Shown here in pieces: positions 1-7,846 of a stretch of 63,293 nt of DNA. The DNA comes from a virus. Location: the IMG/VR virus record IMGVR_UViG_3300042887_000199, positions 1-63,293 of that record; one strand, given 5' to 3'. The notes under the pieces were generated by a model. It ran no database searches. It worked only from the letters and a program-made list of their open reading frames with translations, and was not told where the DNA came from. Position 1 is the stretch's first letter. Every line of letters begins with the position of its first letter. The translations under genes and the position numbers were made by a program.

Positions 1-47
1 CTTGAGGTTGTATTCTTTGCATATTCTTCTCCATGCTTCGTCAGCGG
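1..47. repeat. Terminal direct repeat (circular closure), left copy
   Basis: Bases 1-47 are identical to 63247-63293. An exact terminal overlap of this size is what an assembler leaves on a circular or circularly permuted molecule, giving a unique length of 63,246 bp. Two genes read smoothly across the joint once it is closed, which supports closure rather than a true short terminal repeat. Confidence 0.9.
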
Positions 48-276
48 TTTTAGATGACTGCATAATCTTTAGCATCAGTTCGACACGTTCTTGGTAGCCG
101 ACAAACACTTCGGTCTTACCCATCATCCAGTTATAAACAGTCTGTCGTGTCACACCAAGCACGTATGCAATCTTGGTTACAGGAAATTCCAAATAGATAG
201 CCCAGCGCCCAAGCTGGTTGCCCGGACTTTTAGGCGCTGCTGCAACGGCATCTATAATTTTTTGAGAGTAGGCCAT
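1..276 (-). CDS. Small helix-turn-helix DNA-binding protein (runs across the circle junction)
   Basis: The reading frame starts at ATG 276-274 and stays open for 92 codons to base 1. Across the circular joint it adds one Pro codon and a TGA at 63241-63243, giving 93 residues. The middle contains a helix-turn-helix-like stretch (VTKIAYVLGVTRQTVYNWM, about residues 34-52), followed by a helical basic C-terminus. The ATG overlaps the stop of the upstream winged-helix gene by one base (TAATG), so the two are translationally coupled. It could be a transcriptional regulator of the early arm or a small packaging/replication DNA binder; the target is unknown. It is a candidate ligand for the palindromic operators at 18047 and 2121, but that is only inference. 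Confidence 0.75.
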   Translation of the reverse strand, partial: MAYSQKIIDAVAAAPKSPGNQLGRWAIYLEFPVTKIAYVLGVTRQTVYNWMMGKTEVFVGYQERVELMLKIMQSSKTADEAWRRICKEYNLK

Positions 277-536
277 TAGTAGTCTTCGTTTACTGTGAGT
301 CGATACTTGAACAGACCGCGCTTTACGTACTCGCGCTCAACGATGTGACCACCAAACTTTCGTTTGCGAAAATCACGCAGCCTTGCACTGACGCTTGCTT
401 CAGGACATCCAACTCTTGCTGAAATTTGTTCTAGCGTTCTCCAGCGCCCGTCTTTCATGAGCGCCCAGACATTGAACAGTTGGGTCTTCAACCGCTCTTT
501 GTCCCGTTCGGGATCGTAGGTCTTGCCATCAAACAT
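276..536 (-). CDS. Winged-helix DNA-binding protein
   Basis: 86 residues. After a charged N-terminus, residues about 18-65 read as a winged helix: a helix, then WRTLEQISARVGCPEASVSA as the helix-turn-helix, then RLRDFRKRKFGGHIVERE and a short beta wing ending in FKYRL. Small winged-helix proteins of this type are common in phage early regions. The start is fixed by an AGGAGAAG Shine-Dalgarno sequence a few bases upstream of ATG 536. It is coupled by one base to the helix-turn-helix gene downstream. The DNA target is not visible from sequence. Confidence 0.8.
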   Translation of the reverse strand: MFDGKTYDPERDKERLKTQLFNVWALMKDGRWRTLEQISARVGCPEASVSARLRDFRKRKFGGHIVEREYVKRGLFKYRLTVNEDY

Positions 537-566
537 AGCTTGCTTCTCCTTATAAAAAGTGCGGGG

Positions 567-734
567 TCACTGAGCCTGTGAAACTTTCCGAAAGGATGCC
601 CAGCCCCCGCTGCCGGTGTTATTAGCGCCACCTCCGGCTGGGCTATTGGGTGGGGTACTCGCTGCGTCCTTAGCCCCGAACGGTTGCCCTTCGGTCATTA
701 CCCGCAAGCGCATTCGGCATCCGCTTTCCCCCAT
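567..734 (-). CDS. Small hypothetical protein, Gly/Ser/Asn-rich
   Basis: A 55-residue frame begins five bases after the stop of the SSB-like gene and fills the 200-bp gap before the next gene. The N-terminus is basic (MRLRV) and the rest is low-complexity Gly/Asn/Ser ending in GGWASF. No domain is recognised. The ribosome site is weak (GACGAG). A second Met at residue 8 is an alternative start. The same frame stays open into the neighbouring gene (to 914), but that extension is an antisense-style overlap and was not used. Moderately likely to be real because of its tight packing. Confidence 0.5.
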   Translation of the reverse strand: MGESGCRMRLRVMTEGQPFGAKDAASTPPNSPAGGGANNTGSGGWASFRKVSQAQ

Positions 735-738
735 GAAC

Positions 739-1692
739 TTACTCGTCGTCCCAGTCAGCCACGATGTCGGCCAGCTTACCCTTCTTCTCAGGCACAGCGG
801 ATGGCTTCGCAGCATCCTTGCGAACTTCTGGCTCGGACTCGTCTTCTTCAACGACTTCGGCTTTCTTCTTGGTGGTCTTGGCCTTGGGTGCTGGTGCTTC
901 CTCTTCGGCTTCAACGACAGGTGCTTTACCCGGCAGAGCAGGGGCGGCGTTTGATTTCACGCCATCTGTCTGCGCCACAGTCATCACGACTGCACGTTGT
1001 GCGTCTGTGCTGTCAGCTTGCGTCTTGACCACGGCGTACTCGTCATTGGTCAACCAACGGATCGGAGCAAAGAACAGCTTGGGTGACTCCGCTTTGGTAT
1101 CGAACTTCATGCGGGTAACGATCTGCTCTGGGTTGATCGGCGGGTTGGACAAGGCCAGATGACGCGCAAATGCCTGAAGCGGGCGCTTGTCGCCGTCTTC
1201 CTTACCGAACACCGATGTCGCTGGCAACGTCAACTGCATGACATCACCGCCGGGGTTGTTCTCCAACACCACAGCCAGACGCTGCTGATAACGGCAAGCG
1301 CGGCTATTACCCTGACCCGAACCGGCTTGGTTCTGTGGGCACGACAGGCAGGTCTGCGCTTGTTTGTTTCTCGCACCGGCATCAGGCTTCTCACCATCGT
1401 TAGACCAGCAGTCAGGCGCAGCAGCGGCAGCATCCTTATCGTATGCACCAGCGTAAAAAATACGGCTGACCTTGGGTGCGGCCTTGACGATAATCACATC
1501 GAGGTGACGGTCTTCGATGGCAGCAATCTCTTTACCACCCGACACCAGACGGAACACGCCGCCCTTGATCGAGATGCGCTTGACGCTACCACCAGTGCCA
1601 CCACCGGTTAAAGCCAGTGCGGTTTCAGACAGTTCGTTGTTACGTGCGAAGTCGGGTACTTGTGCGGGATTGAATACAGTTAGATCGGACAT
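739..1692 (-). CDS. Probable single-stranded DNA-binding protein (zinc-containing, acidic tail)
   Basis: 317 residues from ATG 1692; a GTG at 1704 that overlaps the upstream stop (GTGA) would add four residues. A beta-rich N-terminal half contains a Cys cluster of zinc-ribbon type (C..., then CLSCPQN and a later C). This is followed by a long Ala/Pro/Glu/Lys-rich linker and a very acidic end (VADWDDE). A folded DNA-binding core plus disordered linker plus acidic tip is the architecture of phage SSBs such as T7 gp2.5 and T4 gp32, where the tip recruits polymerase and helicase. The assignment rests on architecture and on its place beside the SNF2 helicase and polymerase, not on a sequence match that I can verify. 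Confidence 0.6.
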   Translation of the reverse strand: MSDLTVFNPAQVPDFARNNELSETALALTGGGTGGSVKRISIKGGVFRLVSGGKEIAAIEDRHLDVIIVKAAPKVSRIFYAGAYDKDAAAAAPDCWSNDGEKPDAGARNKQAQTCLSCPQNQAGSGQGNSRACRYQQRLAVVLENNPGGDVMQLTLPATSVFGKEDGDKRPLQAFARHLALSNPPINPEQIVTRMKFDTKAESPKLFFAPIRWLTNDEYAVVKTQADSTDAQRAVVMTVAQTDGVKSNAAPALPGKAPVVEAEEEAPAPKAKTTKKKAEVVEEDESEPEVRKDAAKPSAVPEKKGKLADIVADWDDE

Positions 1693-1700
1693 ATAGATTC

Positions 1701-2105
1701 TCACTTAGTAGGTTTAGTCACACGAACTTCGAAGTCCGTGTATGCGTTTAATCCGGGTGGTACAAGCGCCGGATTTTCTTCAAGGAACCGCGCCATGTTG
1801 GCTTGCGCAATCCGTTTCTCCAACAGGTCTACGACATCGTGCTCGATGATGAACTTCTTGAACGAGTCCCAGTCCTGTGTGTTGTAACGGGTTTTGTTTA
1901 CCAATGACACGGTACCAAAGGTGGTGTTGACCGACTTGACGCCAAGCGCCTTCATCTGGTCTTTCATTGCGAAACGAAGTTCGTCTTGCTGTGCTTTGAG
2001 TTGTTCCAACTTGGTGTCGTACTCTTGCGTCAGCGTGTCGATCTCCGTCTTTATCTTGCGATAAATTTTTGCGAGTTTATCCAGCGGAATGATCTCGTCA
2101 CTCAT
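1701..2105 (-). CDS. Conserved phage hypothetical, coiled-coil N-terminus
   Basis: 134 residues. Residues 8-50 form a charged coiled coil (KIKTEIDTLTQEYDTKLEQL), followed by a compact alpha/beta C-terminal half with an aromatic motif near YNTQDWDSFKKFI. The stop overlaps the possible GTG start of the SSB-like gene, so they are co-expressed. The start has a perfect AGGAGAAGCAAATG leader. The arrangement resembles small phage proteins expressed with recombination/SSB genes, but no function is recognised. Confidence 0.8.
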   Translation of the reverse strand: MSDEIIPLDKLAKIYRKIKTEIDTLTQEYDTKLEQLKAQQDELRFAMKDQMKALGVKSVNTTFGTVSLVNKTRYNTQDWDSFKKFIIEHDVVDLLEKRIAQANMARFLEENPALVPPGLNAYTDFEVRVTKPTK

Positions 2106-2120
2106 TTGCTTCTCCTATTG

Positions 2121-2144
2121 TTTTTGTCTAGCGTTTGACAGATT
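2121..2144 (-). promoter_or_regulatory. Second copy of the palindromic operator
   Basis: Read on the minus strand, this element matches 19 of 24 positions of the palindrome at 18047-18070, including TGTCAAACG and GACAAA with the same 8-base spacing between TGTC and GACA arms. It lies in the 70-bp gap before the 2105 gene, a normal place for an operator. Upstream on the minus strand there is only a weak promoter match (TTGCAA, 17 bp, TAATCT). Confidence 0.5.
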
Positions 2145-2175
2145 ACTGCGGTTTGGTTTTGATTGCAACCCCCTT

Positions 2176-3738
2176 TCACGTTTTTATTTCAGCGTTGAAC
2201 ATCTCCGTTAACAGAGTGTTATCTGTGACCTTGCCCTCCAGCGCCTTAAACATACGCTTCTCAATCGGACTGCCTTGAATGTGAATGACAGTGACTTTGT
2301 CTGAGTTCTGCCCCTTGCGGTCAGCCCGTGCGATGCACTGGATATATTGTTCAACAGACATCAACGGACCGAAGAACACCACCGTATCAGCCGCAGTCAG
2401 AGTGATACCGTGTGCAGTTGCTTGGGGCTGCATGACAAGCACTCGTGGGTCTTTCTCTGTCTGGAAACGTCGAATAATGTCTGCGCGTTTGGGCGGTGTG
2501 ATGTCCCCGTGGATGACCTCAGCAGTGATGTTTCTTTTGAGCAAGTGCGTGTGTATGGTGCTGATGGTGCTGCGGAACAAAGCGAAGATGATGACCTTGC
2601 GCGAGGTCTCTTCCAGTATTTCCTCCAGCACTGAGAGGCGTGGGGCAGCATCGAACTCAATGACTTCCTTGTCGTCCGTGTATGCTGCACCGCATGATAT
2701 TTGCAAGAGTTTAGATACCCCGGCAGCGGCATTCACAGCAGTGATGGTCTCCCCTGCTGCTTGCACCATCATGCGTTCTTTCAACAGGTTGTAGTACTTG
2801 GCTTGCTGTGGAGTAAGCGCCACTTCTCGTGTTGTTGTGAGCACAGGAGGCAAGTCAAGGCACTGCTCTTTGGTAAAGCGTATGGCGGGCTGCAAGGCTT
2901 CATGAACATCCTGCGCTGCGCTGGCCTTGGGCACCCACTTAAACTGCGTGACTTTGTTCATGACCTTGTCGCGCCAGCCTGTAAAGAACTTAGGCACACC
3001 ATCAGGGTTGACCAGACGCGCCAAGCCGTACGCATCCGCAGGGGACTGCGATGCAGGAGTGCCCGTCATCATCCACAGGTGGGTGTTGGGTCCGACAATA
3101 GACTTCAACGCCTTCCAACGCTTGGTGGTCATGGTCTTGTATGCGTTGGCTTCATCGACAATGATTAGATCAAAGCGACCATCGTTGATGATCTCATCCG
3201 CAATAAGATTCAAGCCATCGTAGTTAGCGATCACGAACTCGTAGTCTTGCTGAACCATCTCGATACGGCGACTAGCTTGCGCGTGGTGCGCGATAACGGC
3301 AGAGCGATGGATGATGCTGTTGTTCAAGTCACCTAGCCATGCTGACTGCATGATGGAGAGCGGGCACAGAATGAGACAGCGCCGCACATCCCCACGTTGC
3401 ATTAGGTAATCCGCAGCCCATAGTGCGGATAGCGTCTTCCCAGTGCCCGGTTCTGAAAAAACAAACGCTTTCTTATGCATAGTAAGAAACGCTGCCGTTT
3501 CAATCTGATGCGCCATCGGTGTGTATTTACCCGGCCAGTTGTAGCGTCGGGTAATAGGCGAAGGAACATCTTTGACCCCAAGGTTTTTGAGGACACGCGC
3601 CTCGTCAAGCCCCCAATAAACTGCGATCTCCGTTGTACCATCTGCGCTCCTATTGAGAACTTTGTGTTTAGGAATTACCCGATACTTATCGGGGTTGCGA
3701 GTGCGAAAGAGCAACGCTTTGTTATCGACAATCTGCAT
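2176..3738 (-). CDS. SNF2/DEAD-like superfamily 2 helicase
   Basis: 520 residues with both RecA lobes. Lobe 1 has a Q-like MAHQ (about 76), Walker A EPGTGKT (96-102), motif Ia LILCPLSIMQSAW, motif II IIVDEAN (DEAN instead of DEAH, about 195) and motif III TGTP (225). Lobe 2 has VIIFALFRSTI, VIHGDI, a motif V region around HGITLTAADTVVF and a motif VI-like QCIARADRKGQ. The order and spacing are those of SNF2-type translocases found in phage replication modules. It probably remodels or unwinds DNA during replication or recombination. It sits between an HNH protein and the SSB-like gene, and its start has a GGGGAAG ribosome site. Confidence 0.92.
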   Translation of the reverse strand: MQIVDNKALLFRTRNPDKYRVIPKHKVLNRSADGTTEIAVYWGLDEARVLKNLGVKDVPSPITRRYNWPGKYTPMAHQIETAAFLTMHKKAFVFSEPGTGKTLSALWAADYLMQRGDVRRCLILCPLSIMQSAWLGDLNNSIIHRSAVIAHHAQASRRIEMVQQDYEFVIANYDGLNLIADEIINDGRFDLIIVDEANAYKTMTTKRWKALKSIVGPNTHLWMMTGTPASQSPADAYGLARLVNPDGVPKFFTGWRDKVMNKVTQFKWVPKASAAQDVHEALQPAIRFTKEQCLDLPPVLTTTREVALTPQQAKYYNLLKERMMVQAAGETITAVNAAAGVSKLLQISCGAAYTDDKEVIEFDAAPRLSVLEEILEETSRKVIIFALFRSTISTIHTHLLKRNITAEVIHGDITPPKRADIIRRFQTEKDPRVLVMQPQATAHGITLTAADTVVFFGPLMSVEQYIQCIARADRKGQNSDKVTVIHIQGSPIEKRMFKALEGKVTDNTLLTEMFNAEIKT

Positions 3739-3747
3739 TTACTTCCC

Positions 3748-3978
3748 CTATTTATTATCACTTCTATTTGCTGACTTGCTGCGAACTCTGAGGTTGCTCT
3801 TTGTGGTTGTGCCGCCTGAACGCAGTGGCTTCTTGTGGTCTACATCTTTGCCGTCACCTTTAGTAACAGCGCCTGTCTTCTCCATCATGCGCCTAGCTTT
3901 GACTCGCTCGGCACGGTTTTTAATTTGCTCGGGCTTGCCGTGGTAGTTGTCGTACTCGGATTTGTAGTTGCGTGTCAT
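3748..3978 (-). CDS. Small HNH-fold protein
   Basis: 76 residues, strongly basic. The C-terminal half has VDHKKPLRSGGTTTKSNLRV followed by SANR, the beta-beta-alpha signature of small phage HNH proteins (Asp-His, a Gly-Gly turn, Asn-Leu). The last metal-binding His of a full HNH nuclease is not seen, so catalytic activity is uncertain. Such genes typically sit next to SNF2 helicases in phages. The start overlaps the upstream stop by four bases (ATGA). Confidence 0.75.
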   Translation of the reverse strand: MTRNYKSEYDNYHGKPEQIKNRAERVKARRMMEKTGAVTKGDGKDVDHKKPLRSGGTTTKSNLRVRSKSANRSDNK

Positions 3979-4229
3979 TTGATTTCTCCAAAGAAAGCTT
4001 CTGTTGGGGGAAAGGCGTTCCAGTTTTGAACCGCCGGTACATAGGCATACACCGTGTCTGGCACCCCATCAACGTACGTTTCAATCCTACGTACGTCAGG
4101 GTTTATGTCAGCAAAAGACGCTATGCAACGAAGCATGTCTGGGTAATGCCCATTCGATGTGTGTAAATATCCGGTGTTGGTGTTGAAGTCCATACCGATG
4201 TGGTCTACTTCGCAAAGACAATCAAACAT
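3975..4229 (-). CDS. Hypothetical protein
   Basis: 84 residues. The start is placed at ATG 4229, which has AAGGAG seven bases upstream and follows the stop of the nuclease gene. The longer open frame (to 4361) would lie inside the nuclease gene and is rejected. The protein has a CLCEVDHIGMDF opening, a mixed alpha/beta pattern and no recognised motif. It is coupled downstream to the HNH gene. Confidence 0.7.
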   Translation of the reverse strand: MFDCLCEVDHIGMDFNTNTGYLHTSNGHYPDMLRCIASFADINPDVRRIETYVDGVPDTVYAYVPAVQNWNAFPPTEAFFGEIK

Positions 4230-4231
4230 AA

Positions 4232-4900
4232 TTAACTCCTTGGATGGTTGGCACAGGTGGTTACAGGACACCACGGGCATAGTGGAGAAGGTCTTGGGTT
4301 CCATACGCCTGTTGCATACGCCTGCTCGATACGAGCGATGCGCTCTCTGTAATCCCACCACGCTGGTGGTGCTTCGTCCACGGTCATACTCAGCTTGACC
4401 ATGTCATTCTTTACTACGAACAACAGCGCAGCATTCACTTTGCGAATGTGCGGGAAGTGCGCAAACACCATCATGGCCATGAGCTTTAACTGTTCTCGGT
4501 CTGGGTATTTGTTGTTGCCTGTCTTGTAGTCCACAATCCAAGCTGTTAGGTTGTCGTCATCAATAATCAGTAAGTCTGCGATACCCCTGACCCACACAGC
4601 CTCATCCTTCCAGCCGCATGGGTTTAGGTCAATGGTCAGCGCCATCTGGTATTCGCATAGCTTCCTACCCGGCTTGGCCACCAATGCATCGAGCGTGTCT
4701 TTGACGAAGGCGAACTGCTCTGGGATGGGGGTACCATCCCGCACGTAGTCCTCTGCTGCCTTGTGAAGTTCGGTGCCGTACTTGGTGGCCTCGGTCTCTT
4801 TGAACTGGTAGTTCTTCAAGACACGAACTTCTTGGTAACGCTTGGCACAGCCCTCGTAATCCTTCAAGGCACTGTGCGACCAGACGACTTTATTTTTCAT
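4232..4900 (-). CDS. Cas4/RecB-like PD-(D/E)XK exonuclease with probable Fe-S cluster
   Basis: 222 residues. The core residues of the RecB nuclease family are present: GTELHKAAE (His46), GIADLLIID (Asp109), IVDYKTG (Asp124, Lys126) and QLKLMA (Gln137). One Cys near the N-terminus (Cys18) and three at the C-terminus (CPWCPVTTC: 208, 211, 216) have the spacing of the 4Fe-4S clasp of Cas4/AddB nucleases. There is no CRISPR array nearby, so the likely role is end-processing in phage replication or recombination together with the helicase and SSB-like protein. Its start lies inside the end of the preceding frame (11-base overlap). Confidence 0.9.
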   Translation of the reverse strand: MKNKVVWSHSALKDYEGCAKRYQEVRVLKNYQFKETEATKYGTELHKAAEDYVRDGTPIPEQFAFVKDTLDALVAKPGRKLCEYQMALTIDLNPCGWKDEAVWVRGIADLLIIDDDNLTAWIVDYKTGNNKYPDREQLKLMAMMVFAHFPHIRKVNAALLFVVKNDMVKLSMTVDEAPPAWWDYRERIARIEQAYATGVWNPRPSPLCPWCPVTTCANHPRS

Positions 4901-5141
4901 CGGTATCTCTCAAGGGTTCTTGGCAACGAATAACCGCGAGTCCTGCATGACCCATGTACCCACCGCAGACGGATGACCAGCTTTGTGTAAAGCAGGAAAC
5001 TTCACCCTTGTGTGGGCAGTCTTTAGCGTGTAATGGGAAAGCACCCTCGGTGCTGTTGGGATACGGCTTAATTGCAACCGCCCTGTACGTTTCCATTCTT
5101 ATTTTTTTATTTTCTTCATCGTAGTAAATTTCGGTAATCAT
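4890..5141 (-). CDS. Hypothetical Cys-rich small protein
   Basis: 83 residues with four Cys in the second half (CPHKGEVSC, CGG, C) that could bind zinc. Otherwise unrecognised. It overlaps the SprT-like gene upstream by four bases and the Cas4-like gene downstream by eleven, so it belongs to the same transcription unit. Confidence 0.7.
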   Translation of the reverse strand: MITEIYYDEENKKIRMETYRAVAIKPYPNSTEGAFPLHAKDCPHKGEVSCFTQSWSSVCGGYMGHAGLAVIRCQEPLRDTDEK

Positions 5142-5467
5142 TCAAACCTCGCAGAGTCAATGGCTTCTGACAGCCGGTGGGCAAACTCGGTAACAAACTT
5201 CTCGTTGCGGTTAAGTCGGTGCTCATCCATGTCGTACAGGATGGCATGTACCAACTCATGCCAGAACGAATCGTTCATTTCTTTTCTTGAGTACCGCCTA
5301 CCAGTGACGCTGCTCTTCTTGCCAAGCTCAATACGGTTGCGGTCGTAATGCACTCGCGCCATGTCACCGTCTTTCAGCATCGTCTCCAGTATGTCAACGG
5401 TATACAGCTTCTTACCTACTCTGATCTTGCGTGGTAACTCTAACTTCTGTTTTCTGGTTTTATCCAA
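5138..5467 (-). CDS. SprT/WLM-like zinc metalloprotein
   Basis: 109 residues with a zincin helix HELVHAILYDM (His70, Glu71, His74), preceded by a beta-rich segment (KKLYTVDI, NRIELGKK). Small phage proteins of this layout resemble SprT-type or gp-type metallopeptidases; a role in removing DNA-protein crosslinks or in proteolysis is possible but unproven. The start codon is TTG at 5467, preceded by AAGGAGAAGCAA, the leader used by neighbouring genes with ATG, so the TTG start is well supported. Confidence 0.8.
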   Translation of the reverse strand: MDKTRKQKLELPRKIRVGKKLYTVDILETMLKDGDMARVHYDRNRIELGKKSSVTGRRYSRKEMNDSFWHELVHAILYDMDEHRLNRNEKFVTEFAHRLSEAIDSARFE

Positions 5468-5478
5468 TTGCTTCTCCT

Positions 5479-7452
5479 TTAGTTCTTAGCCATGCCATAC
5501 CGCTTGTGTGTACCACCATCTGCTGATAACGGAATCCCCCGCATGTATGAAGGCTCCATAGTCATCTGCGCCAAAACCCAATCTAAGGCTTCAGCGGCTT
5601 CTCCTTCCGGCACCATGGCGATCTGTTCATCATGAACGGTGCCAACCACAGGGTATCTTTTAGATACCCGCAGCATCCCATCAGTCATCACAATACGTGC
5701 CAATGCCTGAGTAACATTGTTTGTTACTTTACCTGCGTACAACTTGGTAGCGTCTGGCCCGTATACCCACTGGCTCCTACCTTTATCGTCTGGTTCGATG
5801 CGTAAGTTTGGATAAAGCAGTTTCATCCCGTTGGGCAATTCGATCTCGCCCTTGCGGAAGATTAGACATTTATACACGAACTCCTCGCCACCGTAAAGAC
5901 TGCGCTCGATCAAGCCTGTACACATTTCCCAAAAGGAAACAACCGGGTAGGCGGTCTTGCGGTAGATGTCGATGATGCGCTTGGCTGCGATGGCATGGAA
6001 CACCAACTCCTTTAAGCTACAGGTGTGGGGTATGTCCCGCAGCTTCGCCTCGGTATCCCGCCAACTCAAAAACTCCTCCGCAAGTTTCTGGTTAGCTCCC
6101 AACTGTCTGGCAAATGTCGCCTCGTACCGCACAGGAGGAGCGCCCAGAAAGCCGGTCAGCAACTGGCTGGCAAAGCTTGCCCAGCCCAACCCATACCCGC
6201 AACCAAGCAACGCTGACTTGGCGCTCTGCCGTAGCTCTGGATGGCTTTCTTTGGTCATGTCAGGGATACGAAACATCTGCGCCCCGAAGGCAGCGTAGGG
6301 GTCTACCCCTGCGCGGAAGATACCCAGCATCTCGTCGTAGTCCGACAGCCATGCCAACACCCTCGGCTCGATCTGAGACAAGTCACCCACGACCAGTGCG
6401 TACCCATCAGGAGCCATGATCGCCTTGCGCAAGAAGCTGCCACGCTTTAGGTTCTGCATGTTGATTGCGCTCCCCTTGGCTGCCGTCCACCGCCCAGTAG
6501 TCGCACCGTAGTAGGCAAGCGGTACGGGCAGTGGACCACGGCTTGAGATGTCTAAGAATCTTTGCGCTCGTGTGCGCTCAGTCGTAGATTTAACTCGCAG
6601 TCGTGCTTCACATACGAGTCGGACATCTTCTTTGTCGCTATGCAATAGTGCTTGGAACATAGCGTCATTCTTAGCAAGTGCAAGCGTCTGCTTACCTGTC
6701 GTCTTACTCTTCTTGTATGGAACTGCACATCCCAGCGAAGCCAAAATATCCGCGAACTTAGGGTTACTCGCCAGCGTTGCATCGTCCACGTTAAGTCGCG
6801 CCAAAAGTTCTTCACGTGTTGTCCTTTCTTCTTCAATAGCTTGGAACAGCATCTGCTCATCGAGCACCAAGCGTGGTTGGGTGTACATCTTTAGCGTCAT
6901 GTCGATTAACCGTAACTCAGATGCAGGGTAGCCATCGACTAAACGCTTAAAGATTTCTTCGCACAGGTACACATCATGGCGGCAGTAGTCCGCCAACTCC
7001 TGCTCAACGTGGAACGGTAACTCGTCAAGGTAGTTCTCTGACGAAGCCAGCCCCTGCCCCTTGGCCTCAAGACCGAAGTCTTCTGCCATCTTCTTCAAGC
7101 TGTTGCCAGCCTCGACACCGCGCACAGCACGACCCATGGACAGCGTGTCAAAGATAAACGCAGGATGACAGCCGTACACCCACGCCAGTATGGACACATC
7201 GAACAGCGCGTTCTGAGCGATGACTGCGGTCTTGCTCCAGTCAAAATCTTTCGCCCACTTCTCGATGTCACGGCCTCTTATCCATGTGGCAGGTAGCGGA
7301 TCACCGTAGTCCTTCCAACACAAGCCCCATGCTTTGAAGCGTGGGTCACGCAAGTACTCTTCGTTCGTCTGGCAAGAGAAGCCCAGCTTCACAGCCCGCC
7401 CCCACGCAGTCTCGAAGTCAAGTACGATGATTCGTTCGTATGGTTTACTCAA
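5479..7452 (-). CDS. polA: Family A DNA polymerase with 3'-5' exonuclease
   Basis: 657 residues. The proofreading domain has ExoI LDFETA (Asp12, Glu14), ExoII IAQNALFDVSI (Asn/Asp near 81-85) and ExoIII YCRHD (157-161). The polymerase domain has motif A VGDLSQIEPR (Asp358), motif B RQSAKSALLGCGYG (Arg409, Lys413, Tyr near 422) and motif C TVHDEQ (His607, Asp608). There is no 5'-nuclease domain, as in T7-like replicases. The start is TTG at 7452, overlapping the upstream stop (TTGA); no later start would preserve ExoI. Motif A reads Glu-Pro-Arg where most relatives have Glu-Leu-Arg. This is the replicative polymerase, working with the PrimPol-helicase and SSB-like protein. Confidence 0.97.
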   Translation of the reverse strand: MSKPYERIIVLDFETAWGRAVKLGFSCQTNEEYLRDPRFKAWGLCWKDYGDPLPATWIRGRDIEKWAKDFDWSKTAVIAQNALFDVSILAWVYGCHPAFIFDTLSMGRAVRGVEAGNSLKKMAEDFGLEAKGQGLASSENYLDELPFHVEQELADYCRHDVYLCEEIFKRLVDGYPASELRLIDMTLKMYTQPRLVLDEQMLFQAIEEERTTREELLARLNVDDATLASNPKFADILASLGCAVPYKKSKTTGKQTLALAKNDAMFQALLHSDKEDVRLVCEARLRVKSTTERTRAQRFLDISSRGPLPVPLAYYGATTGRWTAAKGSAINMQNLKRGSFLRKAIMAPDGYALVVGDLSQIEPRVLAWLSDYDEMLGIFRAGVDPYAAFGAQMFRIPDMTKESHPELRQSAKSALLGCGYGLGWASFASQLLTGFLGAPPVRYEATFARQLGANQKLAEEFLSWRDTEAKLRDIPHTCSLKELVFHAIAAKRIIDIYRKTAYPVVSFWEMCTGLIERSLYGGEEFVYKCLIFRKGEIELPNGMKLLYPNLRIEPDDKGRSQWVYGPDATKLYAGKVTNNVTQALARIVMTDGMLRVSKRYPVVGTVHDEQIAMVPEGEAAEALDWVLAQMTMEPSYMRGIPLSADGGTHKRYGMAKN

Positions 7453-7691
7453 GTGTTCTTCTCCTTCAGCTTGGCTTCGATGGCGCGGTAAAAAGCTCGC
7501 TCTACGTCAGTGAATAGCACATCATCTTCTGTGTAAATCTTCCAGAACTCCTTCAGCACTTCCTCATCCGTCAGCCCTACCCACGTATCGCCACGATCCC
7601 ACGGCAATGGATGACCGGATAACTCATAAGCTTTGTGCCGCCAATTCTTGGCGCTCTCTTTGTATCGTTCGCAGTTCGGACATTCGCTCAT
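7449..7691 (-). CDS. Small hypothetical phage protein
   Basis: 80 residues, opening with a possible metal-binding MSECPNC and containing WVGLTDEEVLKEFW, a motif frequent in accessory proteins of proteobacterial phages. Its last residues (AIEAKLKEKNT) are encoded by the bases that supply the ribosome site for the polymerase gene. The same ending occurs in the gene at 7843. Function unknown. Confidence 0.8.
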   Translation of the reverse strand: MSECPNCERYKESAKNWRHKAYELSGHPLPWDRGDTWVGLTDEEVLKEFWKIYTEDDVLFTDVERAFYRAIEAKLKEKNT

Positions 7692-7846
7692 GTGTTCTTC
7701 TCCTTCATAGTGCGGCGCTCGGCCTCCATCTCGCGCAAGTCCATAGCTACATCAGCTACCCCATGCCAATCGCATCGAGCAATCATTACTTGCATGTACT
7801 CAAGCAAAATGTCGCGCTGTGTTTCGTAATCTGAATAGTCTTTCAT
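7688..7846 (-). CDS. Small hypothetical protein, 52 residues
   Basis: The frame from ATG 7846 encodes MKDYSDYETQRDILLEYM, then a helical stretch with CDWHGVADVAMDLREME, ending in KEKNT. Both ends overlap neighbours by four bases (ATGA), and its leader is GGAGAAGAACAC as for the adjacent genes. The tight coupling makes it very likely to be translated. Mostly helical, with no known function. Confidence 0.75.
   Translation of the reverse strand: MKDYSDYETQRDILLEYMQVMIARCDWHGVADVAMDLREMEAERRTMKEKNT

Noticed and set aside
4230-4361. N-terminal extension of the 84-residue protein into the nuclease gene
   Set aside because: No ribosome site; ATG 4229 has AAGGAG and follows the nuclease stop.
4232-4900. 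CRISPR adaptation Cas4
   Set aside because: No repeats or other cas genes are present; nuclease motifs fit phage recombination exonucleases of the same superfamily.
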